This document shows, piece after piece, positions 1 to 8,957 of a stretch of DNA of 36,839 nt (position 1 is the stretch's first letter; the number at the start of each line of letters is the position of its first letter). The stretch spans positions 1-36,839 of the forward strand of contig NZ_SZYE01000015.1 of NCBI RefSeq assembly GCF_005239125.1. Reading direction: 5' to 3'. The notes under the pieces were generated by a model. That model saw only the letters and a list, made by a program, of their open reading frames with translations, had not been told where the DNA came from and did no database searches. The stretch comes from Cellulomonas hominis. GTDB taxonomy: Bacteria; Actinomycetota; Actinomycetes; Actinomycetales; Cellulomonadaceae. The position numbers were made by a program, and so were the translations under genes.

Positions 1-125
1 GTGGCGGCTGCGGCCGGTGCGTCGGCGGCCGTCGCGGTCGCGACCGTCGTCGACGCGGCGGGCGACGGGGCCGGGGCGGCGCCCTCGGGGGCGGGGGCCG
101 CGGGCTTCCGGCGGGGCTGAGGCAT
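1..125 (-). CDS. N-terminus of an unknown protein (partial, runs off the left edge)
   Basis: Reading leftward from an ATG at 125 gives at least 41 codons without a stop, beginning MPQPRRKPAAPAPEGAAP and continuing Ala/Pro/Thr-rich, like a disordered N-terminal tail. The start is favoured because a -10-like hexamer (TATGCT on the minus strand, 132-137) lies exactly six bases before the ATG, the spacing of a leaderless actinobacterial transcript. The same stretch is also open on the plus strand to a stop at 118-120 and could instead be the C-terminus of a plus-strand gene. No function can be assigned. Confidence 0.4.
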   Translation of the reverse strand, partial: MPQPRRKPAAPAPEGAAPAPSPAASTTVATATAADAPAAAA

Positions 126-237
126 GCGGTGAGCATAGGGGCACGTTGTGGGGAACCGACAAAGGTCCCGCCGGTGCCGGACGGGGTGGCGGACCGTTCG
201 ACCGGTGCGGGACGACCGCACCGGATAGTGTCGCGTC
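126..237. promoter_or_regulatory. divergent promoter region with two leaderless-type starts
   Basis: Between the left-edge minus gene (ATG at 125) and the plus gene (ATG at 238). On the plus strand TAGTGT (226-231) is followed by six bases and ATG; on the minus strand TATGCT (132-137) is followed by six bases and ATG. Neither start has a Shine-Dalgarno sequence, so both transcripts are probably leaderless. Inference from motif spacing only. Confidence 0.4.
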
Positions 238-918
238 ATGGCTCTGCTGCCCCGACTGCGCCGCCTGCTGGGCCGCCCTGCGCCCGCGTCCCGGATCGGG
301 GCGCGTCGGCCGACGGGTGCTGCCCGGCACGGCGACGTCCCCCAGGAGGACGCCCTCAGGTCCCGGCTCGGCGACGACCCCAACGACGAGCGCGCCTTCG
401 CGGCCCTCGCCGAGATCGTCCGCCGGCACGCCGTCACCGGCGTCGACGACGACCCCCTGACCGCGGAGGCGGCCGACGCCGAGCGGCAGCGCGCCGCGGA
501 CCTGGCCGTGTGGTCGCTCGGCGAGGAGCTCGCCGGCAACCCCCGCGCCTGGTACCCGCTGGTCGAGGTCGCGCGGCTGTCCGTGCGCGACGACCTGGAG
601 GGGACGCTCCGCCGGCTCACCACCGCCACCGAGCGCGACCCGTCCGGCGCCGCGCTCGTCGCGGGCCTGCGCCTGCTGCGCGAGGCGGGGCTGCCGGTCG
701 AGGCGCTCGGCCTCGGCACCGGGCACTGGCACCCGCGGGAGCACGACCCCGAGGTCGGGCGCGAGCTGGTGCTCGCCGCGGTCGAGGCCGGTCGCCCGCT
801 CGACGCCAAGCAGCACCTCGCGAACCTCGAGCTGTACCCGCGGCAGGACGACATCGCCCAGATGCGCCGCGAGCTCGCGCGGCTGGTGGACCAGGCGGAG
901 CGGCACGCGGGCGCCTGA
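238..918 (+). CDS. conserved-type hypothetical protein, 226 aa, helical
   Basis: A 226-residue soluble, largely helical protein with no signal peptide. The body (about residues 45-220) is rich in Ala, Leu, Arg and Glu with regularly spaced helices (FAALAEIVRRHA, AWYPLVEVARLSV, AALVAGLRLLREAG, RELVLAAVEAG, AKQHLANLELYP), suggesting a TPR-like helical repeat fold. It ends with an Arg/Glu-rich helix. It is transcribed toward aceE and separated from it by a palindrome and a terminator, so it is not in the aceE operon. The ATG is placed by a TAGTGT hexamer six bases upstream. Family not recognised; reality as a gene is well supported by codon bias. Confidence 0.75.
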   Translation: MALLPRLRRLLGRPAPASRIGARRPTGAARHGDVPQEDALRSRLGDDPNDERAFAALAEIVRRHAVTGVDDDPLTAEAADAERQRAADLAVWSLGEELAGNPRAWYPLVEVARLSVRDDLEGTLRRLTTATERDPSGAALVAGLRLLREAGLPVEALGLGTGHWHPREHDPEVGRELVLAAVEAGRPLDAKQHLANLELYPRQDDIAQMRRELARLVDQAERHAGA

Positions 919-1010
919 CGCCGCGCACCCCGGGCGCGGCCCCTGCCGCTCCGCCCGACCCCGTCCCCAGCCCTGCCGCCGCCCGTCCCGTCGTCAGTCG
1001 ACGACCCGGC

Positions 1011-1082
1011 GCCGAGATCGGCGGTTCGCGTCGAGATCGGTGGGTGCGAGCACCGATCTCGGGGGGAAGCGCCGATCTCGGC
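1011..1082. repeat. nested perfect palindrome (four CGAGATCGG units)
   Basis: The 9-mer CGAGATCGG occurs at 1013 and 1032 and its reverse complement at 1053 and 1072, all symmetric around one centre. The outer arms 1011-1023 and 1070-1082 pair over 13 bp without mismatch; the inner arms 1032-1042 and 1051-1061 pair over 11 bp with an 8-nt loop. This is a REP/REPIN-like arrangement in the convergent gap between the 226-aa gene and aceE. It may help end the plus-strand transcript. Confidence 0.6.
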
Positions 1083-1190
1083 GGGGTCCGGCGCGCGCGT
1101 GGACGCGCCCGGCGGACTGACGGGGGCGGGGAGGGCGCCGGCCCCGGGCGCCGGAGACGCGCGCGGCGCGGCGCAGCGCCCCCGGGACAG

Positions 1191-1232
1191 CGACGGGCCC
1201 CGCACCCCCCGAGGGGAGTGCGGGGCCCGTCG
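1191..1232 (-). terminator. terminator downstream of aceE
   Basis: A perfect 15-bp stem (1191-1205 with 1218-1232, core CGACGGGCCCCGCAC) with a 12-nt loop starts 23 bases after the aceE stop codon. It has no clear T run, as is common in high-GC actinobacteria. Confidence 0.75.
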
Positions 1233-1254
1233 CCGTGCGGTCAGGCGGGTCCGG

Positions 1255-3996
1255 TCAGGACTCGCCGCCCGCGTTGCCGGAGGTGCCGGCGGTGACGTCG
1301 TACAGCCGGTACTTCTCGATGGCCTGGGCCGGGGCGTCCGCCGCGACCTTGCCCTCGCGGGCGAGCTGCTGCAGCACGCGGACCACGGTCGACGGCCCGT
1401 CGATCTTGAAGTGCCGGCGGGCGGCGGCGCGGGTGTCGGAGAACCCGAACCCGTCGGCGCCGAGCGTGGCGTACCGGCCCGGGATCCACTCGCGCACCTG
1501 GTCGGCGACGAGGTGGTCGTAGTCGGTGGTGGCGACGAACGGGCCCTCGGCGCCCTGGAGCTTGGCGGTGAGGTACGGCGTGCGGGCCTCCTCGCCCGGG
1601 TTCAGGAACGCGTGCTGGTCGGCGGCCAGCGCCTCGCGGCGCAGCTCGTTCCAGGACGTCACGGACCAGACCGCGGCGTGCACGCCCCAGTCCTCGGCGA
1701 GCAGCTGCTTCGCCTCGAGCGCCCACGGCACCGCCACGCCGGACGCCAGGATCTGGGCCTTCGGCCCGTCGCCCTCGGCCGGGGACAGCAGGTGGATGCC
1801 CTTGAGGATGCCCTCGACGTCGACGTCCTCCGGCTCGGCCGGCTGGACGATCGGCTCGTTGTAGACCGTGAGGTAGTAGATGACGTCGGGGTCGCGGCCG
1901 TCCTCGCCGAACATCCGCTGGATGCCGTCGCGGACGATGTGCCGGATCTCGTAGCCGTACGCCGGGTCGTAGTGCACGACGTGCGGCATGGTGCCGGCCA
2001 GCAGCGGCGAGTGGCCGTCGGCGTGCTGCAGGCCCTCGCCGGTCAGCGTGGTGCGGCCGGCGGTGGCGCCGATGAGGAACCCGCGGGTCATCTGGTCGCC
2101 GGCGGCCCAGAACTGGTCGGCCGTCCGCTGGAACCCGAACATCGAGTAGTAGAAGTAGAACGGGATCAGCGCCTCGCCGTGCGTGGCGTACGACGTACCG
2201 ACCGACTGGAACGCGGCCGCGGAACCGGCCTCGTTGATGCCGGTGTGCATGATCTGGCCGGACTCGGACTCCTTGTAGGAGAGCATGAGGTCGCGGTCGA
2301 CGGCGAGGTAGTTCTGGCCGTTCGTGTTGAAGATCTTCGCGCTCGGGAAGATCGAGTCCAGGCCGAACGTGCGGGCCTCGTCGGGGATGATCGGGACCAG
2401 GCGGCGGCCCAGCTCCTTGTCCTTGACGAGGTCCTTGAACAGCCGCACGAGCGCCATCGTGGTGGCGACCTCCTGCGTGCCGGAGCCCTTCTTCAGCAGC
2501 TCGTAGGCCTTGTCGCCGGGCAGCGTGAGGGGCTTGTGCGTCGAGCGGCGCTCGGGCACGTACCCGCCGAGCTGGCGGCGGCGCTCCTGGAGGTACTGGA
2601 TCGCCGGGTCGTCCTGGCCGGGGTGGAAGTACGGCGGCAGGTACGGGTTCTCGTCGATCTGCTCGTCCGTGACCGGGATGGAGAGCGAGTCGCGCAGGGC
2701 CTTGAGCTCGGCGCCCTTGAGCTTCTTCATCTGGTGCGTGGCGTTGCGCCCGGCGAAGCCGGAGCCCAGGCCGTAGCCCTTGACGGTGTGCGCCAGGATG
2801 ACGGTCGGCTGCCCGGTGTGCTCGCGCGCGGCCTTGTAGGCGGCGTAGATCTTCCGGTAGTCGTGGCCGCCGCGCTTGAGGGCCCAGATCTCGTCGTCGG
2901 TCATCTTCTCGACGAGCTGCTTGGTGCGCGGGTCGCGCCCGAAGAAGTGCTCGCGGATGAACGCGCCGTTCTCCGCGCGGTAGGTCTGGTAGTCGCCGTC
3001 GGGCGTCTCGTTCATGAGGTGGACGAGCGCGCGGTCCTTGTCGGCGTTGAGCAGGGCGTCCCACTCGCGGCCCCACACGACCTTGATGACGTTCCAGCCG
3101 GCGCCGCGGAACTGCGCCTCGAGCTCCTGGATGATCTTGCCGTTGCCGCGGACCGGGCCGTCGAGGCGCTGCAGGTTGCAGTTCACGACGAAGGTCAGGT
3201 TGTCGAGGCCCTGCTGGGCGGCGTGCTGGAGCATGCCGCGCGACTCGGGCTCGTCCATCTCGCCGTCGCCGAGGAACGCCCAGACGTCCTGCTGGCTGGT
3301 GTCCTTGATGCCGCGCAGGTGCAGGTACTTGTTGGTCCACGCCTGGTAGATCGCCGACGCCGGGCCGAGGCCCATCGACACCGTCGGGAACTCCCAGAAG
3401 TCCGGCATGAGGCGCGGGTGCGGGTAGGACGGCAGGCCGCCGCCCGGGTGCGAGACCTCCTGGCGGAAGCCGTCGAGCTGGTGCTCGGTCAGCCGGCCCT
3501 CGAGGAACGCGCGGGCGTAGACGCCGGGGGAGGCGTGGCCCTGGAAGTAGATCTGGTCGCCGCCGCCGGGGTGGTCCTTGCCGCGGAAGAAGTGGTTGAG
3601 GCCCACCTCGTACAGGGTCGCGACCGAGGCGTAGGAGGAGATGTGGCCGCCGACGCCGACGCCGGGGCGCTGCGCGCGGGTCACCATGACCGCGGCGTTC
3701 CACCGGTTCCACGAGCGGTACCGGCGCTCCAGGACCTCGTCGCCCGGGAAGTACGGCTCCTCGTGCACGCCGATGGTGTTGACGTAGGGGGTGTTCAGCT
3801 CGGCCGGCACCGCGACGTTCCGCTCACGCGCGCGCTTGAGCATGCTCAGCAGCACGTAGCGGGCCCGGGGACCGCCCTTGTCGTCGATGAGCCCGTCGAT
3901 GGACTCGACCCACTCGGAGGTCTCCTCGGGGTCCACGTCCGGGACCTGGCTCAGCAGGCCGTTGATGAGCGGTCCGCGCTCGTCCTTCGAAGCCAC
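1255..3996 (-). CDS. aceE: pyruvate dehydrogenase E1 component, homodimeric type
   Basis: 913-residue thiamin-diphosphate enzyme that decarboxylates pyruvate and acetylates the lipoyl groups of E2 in the pyruvate dehydrogenase complex. Length and sequence fit the single-chain (alpha2) AceE of actinobacteria and proteobacteria. The ThDP/Mg motif is GDGEMDE at about residue 243, with the partner Asn in [11 protein letters not shown] about 30 residues later. Conserved blocks include [13 protein letters not shown] near 112 and [29 protein letters not shown] near the C-terminus. The GTG at 3996 (protein begins [20 protein letters not shown]) is preferred over upstream in-frame starts because GAGGAGC lies just upstream and everything beyond it lacks family character. 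It is monocistronic between an upstream regulatory gap and a terminator. Confidence 0.96.
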   Translation of the reverse strand: MASKDERGPLINGLLSQVPDVDPEETSEWVESIDGLIDDKGGPRARYVLLSMLKRARERNVAVPAELNTPYVNTIGVHEEPYFPGDEVLERRYRSWNRWNAAVMVTRAQRPGVGVGGHISSYASVATLYEVGLNHFFRGKDHPGGGDQIYFQGHASPGVYARAFLEGRLTEHQLDGFRQEVSHPGGGLPSYPHPRLMPDFWEFPTVSMGLGPASAIYQAWTNKYLHLRGIKDTSQQDVWAFLGDGEMDEPESRGMLQHAAQQGLDNLTFVVNCNLQRLDGPVRGNGKIIQELEAQFRGAGWNVIKVVWGREWDALLNADKDRALVHLMNETPDGDYQTYRAENGAFIREHFFGRDPRTKQLVEKMTDDEIWALKRGGHDYRKIYAAYKAAREHTGQPTVILAHTVKGYGLGSGFAGRNATHQMKKLKGAELKALRDSLSIPVTDEQIDENPYLPPYFHPGQDDPAIQYLQERRRQLGGYVPERRSTHKPLTLPGDKAYELLKKGSGTQEVATTMALVRLFKDLVKDKELGRRLVPIIPDEARTFGLDSIFPSAKIFNTNGQNYLAVDRDLMLSYKESESGQIMHTGINEAGSAAAFQSVGTSYATHGEALIPFYFYYSMFGFQRTADQFWAAGDQMTRGFLIGATAGRTTLTGEGLQHADGHSPLLAGTMPHVVHYDPAYGYEIRHIVRDGIQRMFGEDGRDPDVIYYLTVYNEPIVQPAEPEDVDVEGILKGIHLLSPAEGDGPKAQILASGVAVPWALEAKQLLAEDWGVHAAVWSVTSWNELRREALAADQHAFLNPGEEARTPYLTAKLQGAEGPFVATTDYDHLVADQVREWIPGRYATLGADGFGFSDTRAAARRHFKIDGPSTVVRVLQQLAREGKVAADAPAQAIEKYRLYDVTAGTSGNAGGES

Positions 3997-4484
3997 CAGT
4001 GCTCCTCGCCTCTCCACGCGGGGGCCGGTCGGCCCCGGTGCGCATCTCGGCCCGCCGGTGTGCGCGCCGGTTTCGGTGCGCGCCGCCGCCGGGCGGGTAG
4101 TAGGACCATTGTCCGCCGTCCGGACACCGAAAGTCTCCCAGTCCGACACTCGGGATGCGTGACGTCCGTGACAGTCGCCCCCCGCGGGGGTGTCCCGGGT
4201 CACGTCCGGGCACGTCACGGGGCGTTTCCGGGCTGCGCGGGCACCCGTGCGGGGCGGTCGGCGGCGGGGTGGGGCGCGGGGTCGCCGACCGTCGGAGGGG
4301 CGGCTCCGGCGGGCGGCGGTGTCGCGGGTGCGGCGGCGCAGGTCCGCGAACCGCCGAGCTCGTCGGCGCCACGACGGTGCTTGCCACGCGCACGTGGGGT
4401 GCGGTGGGCTACCGTTCGGTGATCATCGAACAGGCGGTGCCCGGGACCGGCCCGGCACGCCAGACGGAAGGAACAGGTCAGGAC
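3997..4484. promoter_or_regulatory. divergent intergenic region, aceE / DUF3052 gene
   Basis: A 488-base gap between two divergently transcribed genes. Open frames here are only GC-bias artefacts. It must hold both promoters. On the plus side TACCGT followed by GATCATCGAAC around 4410-4435 is a possible -10 area, and GGAAGGAAC (about 4467-4475) precedes the GTG at 4485. No operator palindrome stands out. Confidence 0.4.
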
Positions 4485-4904
4485 GTGGCATCCAGCACCG
4501 GCGACGCCCCCGAGGGGGCGGGCCGTCTCGGGTTCACCTCGGGCCAGGTGGTCCAGGAGTTCGGTTACGACGACGACGTCGACAACGACCTGCGCGCCGG
4601 TCTGGAGGGCATCACCGGCACCGAGCTCGTCGACGAGGACTACGACGACGTCGTGGACGGCGTGGTCATCTGGTTCCGCGACGAGGACGGGGACCTGGCG
4701 GACACCCTCATGGACGCCATGACCGTGCTGGACGACGGCGGCCAGATGTGGGTGCTCACGCCGAAGCCGGGCCGCGACGGGCACGTCGGGCACGACGACA
4801 TCGAGGAGGCCGCGACCACGGCCGGCCTGCACGCGACGAGCACGTTCTCGATCGCGGGCGACTGGTCCGCGACGCGCCTCGGCAGCCGCGGCCGCGGGCG
4901 CTGA
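4485..4904 (+). CDS. DUF3052 family protein
   Basis: 139-residue acidic protein matching the actinobacterial DUF3052 family, commonly found beside aceE. Visible family blocks are LGFTSGQVVQEFGYDDDVD near the N-terminus, the strand VDGVVIWFRDEDGDLADTLMDA, MWVLTPKPG, and GDWSATRL near the C-terminus; the order suggests a compact alpha/beta fold. The GTG at 4485 is chosen because the conserved part begins some 16 residues later and a GGAAGGAAC Shine-Dalgarno lies upstream; the open frame extends further but without family character. The function of the family is not established. The peroxiredoxin gene starts 19 bases downstream, so the two are probably cotranscribed. Confidence 0.9.
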   Translation: MASSTGDAPEGAGRLGFTSGQVVQEFGYDDDVDNDLRAGLEGITGTELVDEDYDDVVDGVVIWFRDEDGDLADTLMDAMTVLDDGGQMWVLTPKPGRDGHVGHDDIEEAATTAGLHATSTFSIAGDWSATRLGSRGRGR

Positions 4905-4923
4905 GCCCCGCGCGGTCCCGGCC

Positions 4924-5394
4924 GTGAGCCAGGGGCCGGGGGTGCCCGTCGTCGGCGACGCGGCGCCCGTGCTGACGCTGCCCGACGCGCACGGCGCGCC
5001 GGTGAGGGTCGGCGGGACGTCGGCCGCCCCGGTGCTGCTCGTGTTCGTGCCGTTCGCCTTCTCCCGGGTGTGCACCGCGGAGCTCCGCGAGCTGCAGGCG
5101 CACCTGCCGGAGCTCACCCGCGCGGGCGTCGAGGTCCGGGCCGTGTCCTGCGATCCCGGACCGGCCCTGCGTGCCTGGGCGGAGCAGGACGGGTACACGT
5201 TCCCGCTGCTGTCCGACTTCTGGCCGCACGGCGCAGCGGCGCGGGCCTACGGGGTGTTCGACGAGGTCGACGGGTACGCGCGGCGCGGGTCGTTCCTGCT
5301 GGACGCCGCCGGCGTGCTGCGCTGGTCGGTCGAGTCCGCCGCCGGGGTCGGGAGGCCGTTCGCCGCGTACCGCGAGGCGGTCGCGGGGCTGTGA
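4924..5394 (+). CDS. AhpE-like peroxiredoxin
   Basis: 156-residue cytosolic thiol peroxidase of the AhpC/TSA superfamily. The thioredoxin-fold core starts GDAAPVLTLPDAHG, and the peroxidatic Cys sits in FVPFAFSRVCTAE (about residue 50), the PxxxS/TxxC active-site form typical of AhpE. Further conserved parts are VEVRAVSCDPGPALRAWAEQDGYTFPLLSDFWPHG and the strand RRGSFLLDAAGVLRWS. There is a Cys at about 78 in VSCDP, but no obvious C-terminal resolving Cys, so a one-Cys mechanism is likely (inference). The start is GTG at 4924, 19 bases after the DUF3052 gene. Confidence 0.9.
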   Translation: MSQGPGVPVVGDAAPVLTLPDAHGAPVRVGGTSAAPVLLVFVPFAFSRVCTAELRELQAHLPELTRAGVEVRAVSCDPGPALRAWAEQDGYTFPLLSDFWPHGAAARAYGVFDEVDGYARRGSFLLDAAGVLRWSVESAAGVGRPFAAYREAVAGL

Positions 5395-5488
5395 CCCGCG
5401 TGCCGGAACGGGTGCCGGCACCTGTCCCGTCGGGGGCCGGCGTCCGGAGCGGGCGGCGGCACCCGCACCGGTAGGCTGCCCAGCGCAG

Positions 5489-5565
5489 GGGCCTGTAGCT
5501 CAGTTGGTCAGAGCGCCGCGCTTACACCGCGGAGGTCGTCGGTTCGAGACCGGCCGGGCCCACCA
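5489..5565 (+). tRNA. tRNA-Val (anticodon TAC)
   Basis: A full cloverleaf is readable: acceptor arms GGGCCTG (5489-5495) and CGGGCCC (5555-5561, one G-T pair), D-arm GCTC/GAGC, anticodon stem CCGCG/CGCGG with loop CTTACAC and anticodon TAC at 5523-5525, and a T-arm with GGTTCGAGACC. The discriminator A is 5562 and CCA is encoded at 5563-5565. The gene marks the left border of the accessory island. Confidence 0.97.
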
Positions 5566-5569
5566 CGGC
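5559..5569 (+). other. candidate left attachment core (tRNA 3' end)
   Basis: The 11-mer CCCACCACGGC spans the tRNA 3' end and is repeated in the same orientation at 19692-19702, immediately before high-GC chromosomal genes resume. tRNA 3' ends are the usual targets of tyrosine integrases. Eleven bases is short and could be chance; no integrase gene is present. Confidence 0.3.
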
Positions 5570-5807
5570 TTGTTCGTCATGAACGAGCGAAGTTGTTTGT
5601 CTAACTGCTCTGCGGCGTGTTCTCGGCGGGCGGTTTGTGTGTTTAGGTGTTGAGCAGGGACTCTACTAGCACGTGAGCGTTCTAGTCCCCGGGCTTGACG
5701 TGAGCAGCGGGCTTTGGAGTGTATGCCAACCAGCGCGCTGACCGTCACGGTCAGTGGGCTGGCGGGTGGGGATGTTCAGTTCAGTAGGGGAGCATCCCCG
5801 GGGTGTG
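5570..5807. other. non-coding start of the island
   Basis: No credible gene. Base composition drops abruptly compared with the left flank. A perfect 8-1-8 palindrome (CTGACCGT-C-ACGGTCAG) lies at 5738-5754, and a second imperfect dyad around 5797-5818 (CCCGGG arms around TGTGTCA). Frames crossing the tRNA are artefacts. Confidence 0.5.
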
Positions 5808-6350
5808 TCACCCGGGCTGGTGGGGGACCGCGGTAGTGCGGACCAGAGGGACAGGCCGGCGCCCGACGTCCGCGAAGGTCTTCCGGGAGTTCCGAGCGGT
5901 CAGGTAGTGGGGCCGCTCGACGCACTCGTGGAGGGCGCGAGCGCGAGGATGGCGCTTGCGCCTCTTCAGCTTGTCCGTCGGCGGAGCGTCGGAGTGGTCG
6001 CCGATCGCGGCGAGCCATGGGTTCGGTGCCAGGCGCAGGAGGTGCCAGTCGCGGATCTTCCGGACGTTCAACCCGACAAGCCCGAACGTGATCAGAGCGT
6101 GGTTGCGGGACGCGCCGTGAACGCGAGAGCAGAACCGGTCGAAGTTCATATCGCGGTGGGCGCGCGCTTCGGAGTGCACGTGCTCGATCGCGGACCGGCG
6201 GGAGTACGATGCGAACCACTGCGTCGTACCGAACAGCAGCGGCTGACGCTCGCGGAGGAAGAACTCGAGGCTGAGGGTGGCGGTTCTGACGCACCCGCAC
6301 GTCGTGATGACGTCTCCCTCGTCGTCGTACGTCGCAGGTGCGCACATCGA
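5808..6350 (-). pseudogene. transposase-like remnant (C-terminal part)
   Basis: The last ~180 residues of a longer open frame have protein character, unlike the part upstream. They read FFLRERQPLLFGTTQWFASY, then SRRSAIEHVHSEARAHRD, then NHALITFGLVGLNVRKIRDWH. The pattern R-R-x-x-I-E followed by a region ending in a hydrophobic helix with LNVRKI resembles the C-terminal DDE region (third acidic residue) of several IS transposases. The N-terminal two thirds of a transposase is missing and no terminal repeats were seen, so this is a degraded insertion element. Family uncertain. Confidence 0.45.
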
Positions 6351-6705
6351 CGGCGCTCTCGCAGGCGCCCTCTCCGACGTGGACCAGCGCGCCCCGAGCG
6401 CAGCCAAGGCTGCAGCCAAGGTTCTGATCGAGGCCGCGTGCCCGGTATCGCCAGCCTGGCACTGCGACGGAGGTGGTCGTGGCGCGAGGGGCGCCGCGTC
6501 CCGGCGATGCTGCTCACCGAGGACCCGCGCGTCCGTGAGGCGATCCGTCGGGTCGCGAGCAGCACCACGCTCTCGAGCCCATACGTACGTAGATCGGGAC
6601 CGGGTCCAGGTGATCCGCCCCAACGGCGCCCCGAGGGACAGTGGCAACGCCACCCCCGGGGCGCCGTCATGCAGTCCCGTCGCGCCCTCTAGAGTCGGGG
6701 GTGCC
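6351..6705. other. no gene recognised
   Basis: About 355 bases between the transposase-like remnant and the protease stop codon. Several frames are open on both strands but none shows protein character; probably decayed mobile-element DNA. Confidence 0.4.
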
Positions 6706-8034
6706 CTAGGTAGTGGGAACGCGCCATCCGAGGTTGTTGCCGATCGCCACCACGCTGGTGAGCCACACAGTCGGGCTGCACCGGCGACCATCGGAGGCAC
6801 CAGGAACGCCCTGGCAGGTGGTCGGGGAGCCCGTCGGGATCGCAGAGATGATGCCCACAGCAAGCCGCTGCGCCCCCGCGGAAGAGCTCACGATCGTGTA
6901 GCCAGGCCCGCCGCTGTCCCCGTTGCCGGCAGCGGGCTGGTCGTTCACGTTGGTTGTGCGCATGCCGAAGACGGCGGTCAGGTCGCCGCCGAGACTGTAG
7001 TTTTCCGTGGTCGAGCTGACGAGGTTGCCGCAGTTCAGGCCGCTGTAGGACCCGGAGAAGCACAGTTCCTGTCCGATGTACGGCGTTGTCTGGCCGTTGA
7101 TGGCCGAGAAGATCGTCGAGTTGTATTCAGCGGTCCACATGTACGGGTTCGCGAACGTGGTCGTCAGGATCGCGCCGTCGTTCAGAACGTCCCGTGTGGC
7201 GGTCGTGCCGAAGAGGTACCACTGCACGGGCGTGACCGACCGGTCCGGCGTGACCCACTGCTCTCCGACGGCGCCGCAGTGTGCCGCGAACATCAGGCCG
7301 CGGGCGCTGGCGTCGTTGTCCTTCACGACGGTGAAGCCGCTGGTGCAGCCGGCGCCGGTATTCCACGACGTGAGCCGTGCCCCGCCGAGGTGGTAGCTGA
7401 TGTCGCTGAGCCGGGCGTTGTCGAACGCGGCCTGCGGCACGTCGTTGTCGAACGTCAGGGGGAAATGCGCCTCGTTCTGCAGGCGCTCCTGCAACGTGGG
7501 TTCGGCCGACCGCTGGGCACTGGGGCCGCTGACCTCGTCGAGGCTCACCCTGATCCCGGATCCGTCGTAGAGCGCAGCCGCAGACGCCACACGCGCGTCC
7601 GACTCGACCAGGCGGCGGGCAGCATCGCGGAGCTCGCCAGGCATGAACTCGGTCTGCTCGATCACCACCTCAACGCTGGGAACGGTGGAGGTGTCGCGCG
7701 CGAGCTCGGTGGTGATCTCGCCGTGCCAGTACACGATGACCTGGGTGCGATCCCGGGTGACCTCGACCGCCGAGAACTGCGGGTCGGTGCCGTACTGCTC
7801 GCTGAGCGAGGCAGCCAGGTCGTTCATTTCCTTGGGGACCGCCGGCAGGGCCAGCTGCTCGCTGTCTTCGCCGGACGCGTCGGGTGCGATGACCGACTCG
7901 CCCTCGGCGACAAACGGCGCTTCCTGCCCGGACCAGGGCGCTCCTCCGGCCTCGGCTCCGGTAACTCCTGCAGCGACCAAGGTGATCGCTGCTGCTGACG
8001 CAACGGCAAGGCGTTGACGGGTACGACGTCTCAC
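6706..8034 (-). CDS. secreted S1-family (chymotrypsin-like) serine protease
   Basis: 442-residue preproenzyme. The start is GTG at 8034: AGGGAGC lies seven bases upstream and the next residues form a classical signal peptide (RRRTRQRL, then a hydrophobic AVASAAAITLVAAGVTG, cleavage likely after AEA near residue 29). A propeptide of about 180 residues follows. The catalytic domain shows FAAHCG (His about 252), LNDGAIL (Asp about 286) and GNGDSGGP (Ser about 374), with several Cys pairs including Cys230/Cys253. It resembles streptogrisin/alpha-lytic-type proteases that fold with a pro-region. It stands alone on the island, codon use is less GC-biased than in chromosomal neighbours, and acquisition by transfer is likely. 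Confidence 0.92.
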   Translation of the reverse strand: MRRRTRQRLAVASAAAITLVAAGVTGAEAGGAPWSGQEAPFVAEGESVIAPDASGEDSEQLALPAVPKEMNDLAASLSEQYGTDPQFSAVEVTRDRTQVIVYWHGEITTELARDTSTVPSVEVVIEQTEFMPGELRDAARRLVESDARVASAAALYDGSGIRVSLDEVSGPSAQRSAEPTLQERLQNEAHFPLTFDNDVPQAAFDNARLSDISYHLGGARLTSWNTGAGCTSGFTVVKDNDASARGLMFAAHCGAVGEQWVTPDRSVTPVQWYLFGTTATRDVLNDGAILTTTFANPYMWTAEYNSTIFSAINGQTTPYIGQELCFSGSYSGLNCGNLVSSTTENYSLGGDLTAVFGMRTTNVNDQPAAGNGDSGGPGYTIVSSSAGAQRLAVGIISAIPTGSPTTCQGVPGASDGRRCSPTVWLTSVVAIGNNLGWRVPTT

Positions 8035-8206
8035 GGTTTTGCTCCCTGCAGTCGTGATCGCGCATCTCCGCGGCCGCGGAGATGCCTTCGTACGCACCAG
8101 GAAGACGCGTCAACCGGCGCGTGTCGATCACGCTATGAAGGGAAAGGGTCGCGCATCTGGGTTTCTGCGTGACCCGTCCGAGTGAACCGTGACGGGCTGT
8201 CAGCGT

Positions 8207-8527
8207 TCAGCCCACCGCGACGACGACCAGTGCTCCTGCGGCGATCGTCGAGACCGCGAGGCCCCACCATGCAAGGTGCGCTCGTGTACGGCGAGCAGCG
8301 ACAACGGCCACCCCAGCCCCCGCGAGCGCCAGGACGAGGCTGGCGACGACGCCAGGTGTCACCGCAGGATCGCCGCACGGAACCGGGGGGTAGACAGGCC
8401 GGCAGAGCGCGTCGGGGCCGTCGCCCGCCGCGATGGCAACAAAGGCGGCGATTGCCGCGCACGCCACGACGACGCCGCACACCTGCTGCACAGAACGCCC
8501 GCGTCGTGGGTGAGTCGAAGTGACCAT
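8207..8527 (-). CDS. small membrane protein, three predicted TM segments
   Basis: 106 residues with a basic, cytoplasmic-looking N-terminus (TSTHPRRGRS) and three hydrophobic stretches: VCGVVVACAAIAAFVAIAAG (about 17-36), PGVVASLVLALAGAGVAVVAA (about 58-78) and LAWWGLAVSTIAAGALVVVAVG (about 85-106). The loop after the first segment has two Cys (ALCRPVYPPVPCG) and would face outside. The family is not recognised. No clear Shine-Dalgarno precedes the ATG. Confidence 0.7.
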   Translation of the reverse strand: MVTSTHPRRGRSVQQVCGVVVACAAIAAFVAIAAGDGPDALCRPVYPPVPCGDPAVTPGVVASLVLALAGAGVAVVAARRTRAHLAWWGLAVSTIAAGALVVVAVG

Positions 8528-8700
8528 GCCGACATCATGGTCACGATCGTCCGCTGAGTCGATCCGCCGCTGTGCGCACTTCGCCCGGTCCTACCGGACG
8601 AACGTGCAGCACACGACACGGGCGCTTTATGTGCGCTCGCCGGCCACGTCCTGCTCTGTCTCTGGTGCCACGTTGCCAGTTGGGCCGTCTGTGCATCCAC

Positions 8701-8928
8701 CTAGGACGCGTCTCCCAAGTGGTCGAGGTGGGTGTTGAGGTCGCGCATGGTGTGGTGGAAGGCGGTCTCGAGGTCGACGTCATAGGTGTCGGCGAGGGTG
8801 AGCACGGCCCAGAGGCAGTCGGCGAGCTCGTGGGCCAATGCGGCGTCCAGGTCGTCTGGCGGACGGACTCCGGCCTTGCCTTGCACGAGTTTGGCGAGGT
8901 CGCCAACGTCGCCGAGGAACCTCACCAT
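8701..8928 (-). pseudogene. MazG-like nucleotide pyrophosphohydrolase, 5'-truncated
   Basis: The readable part (LGDVGDLAKLVQ, then HELADCLWAVLTLADTYDVDLETAFHHTM) matches the helical core of MazG-like NTP pyrophosphohydrolases; acidic metal ligands are represented by HELAD and the preceding GDVGD helix. Family character actually continues upstream of the ATG at 8928 to about 8960 (YGRSWTPEEI), where it stops abruptly against a truncated gene on the other strand. So the true N-terminus is missing and the ATG at 8928 is an internal Met. Probably non-functional. Confidence 0.65.
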
Positions 8929-8957
8929 GATCTCTTCGGGGGTCCAGGACCGTCCGT

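Noticed and set aside
3997-4218. N-terminal extension of aceE to 987 aa
   Set aside because: The extra residues lack family character; a Shine-Dalgarno stands before the GTG at 3996.
1099-4422. 1107-aa plus-strand frame opposite aceE
   Set aside because: Low-complexity Arg/Gly/Ala/Val composition caused by the GC-biased third positions of aceE; no domain signals.
5500-5748. Minus-strand 82-aa frame ending in RPVSNRRPPRCKRGALTN
   Set aside because: This is the antisense reading of the tRNA-Val gene, a well-known annotation artefact.
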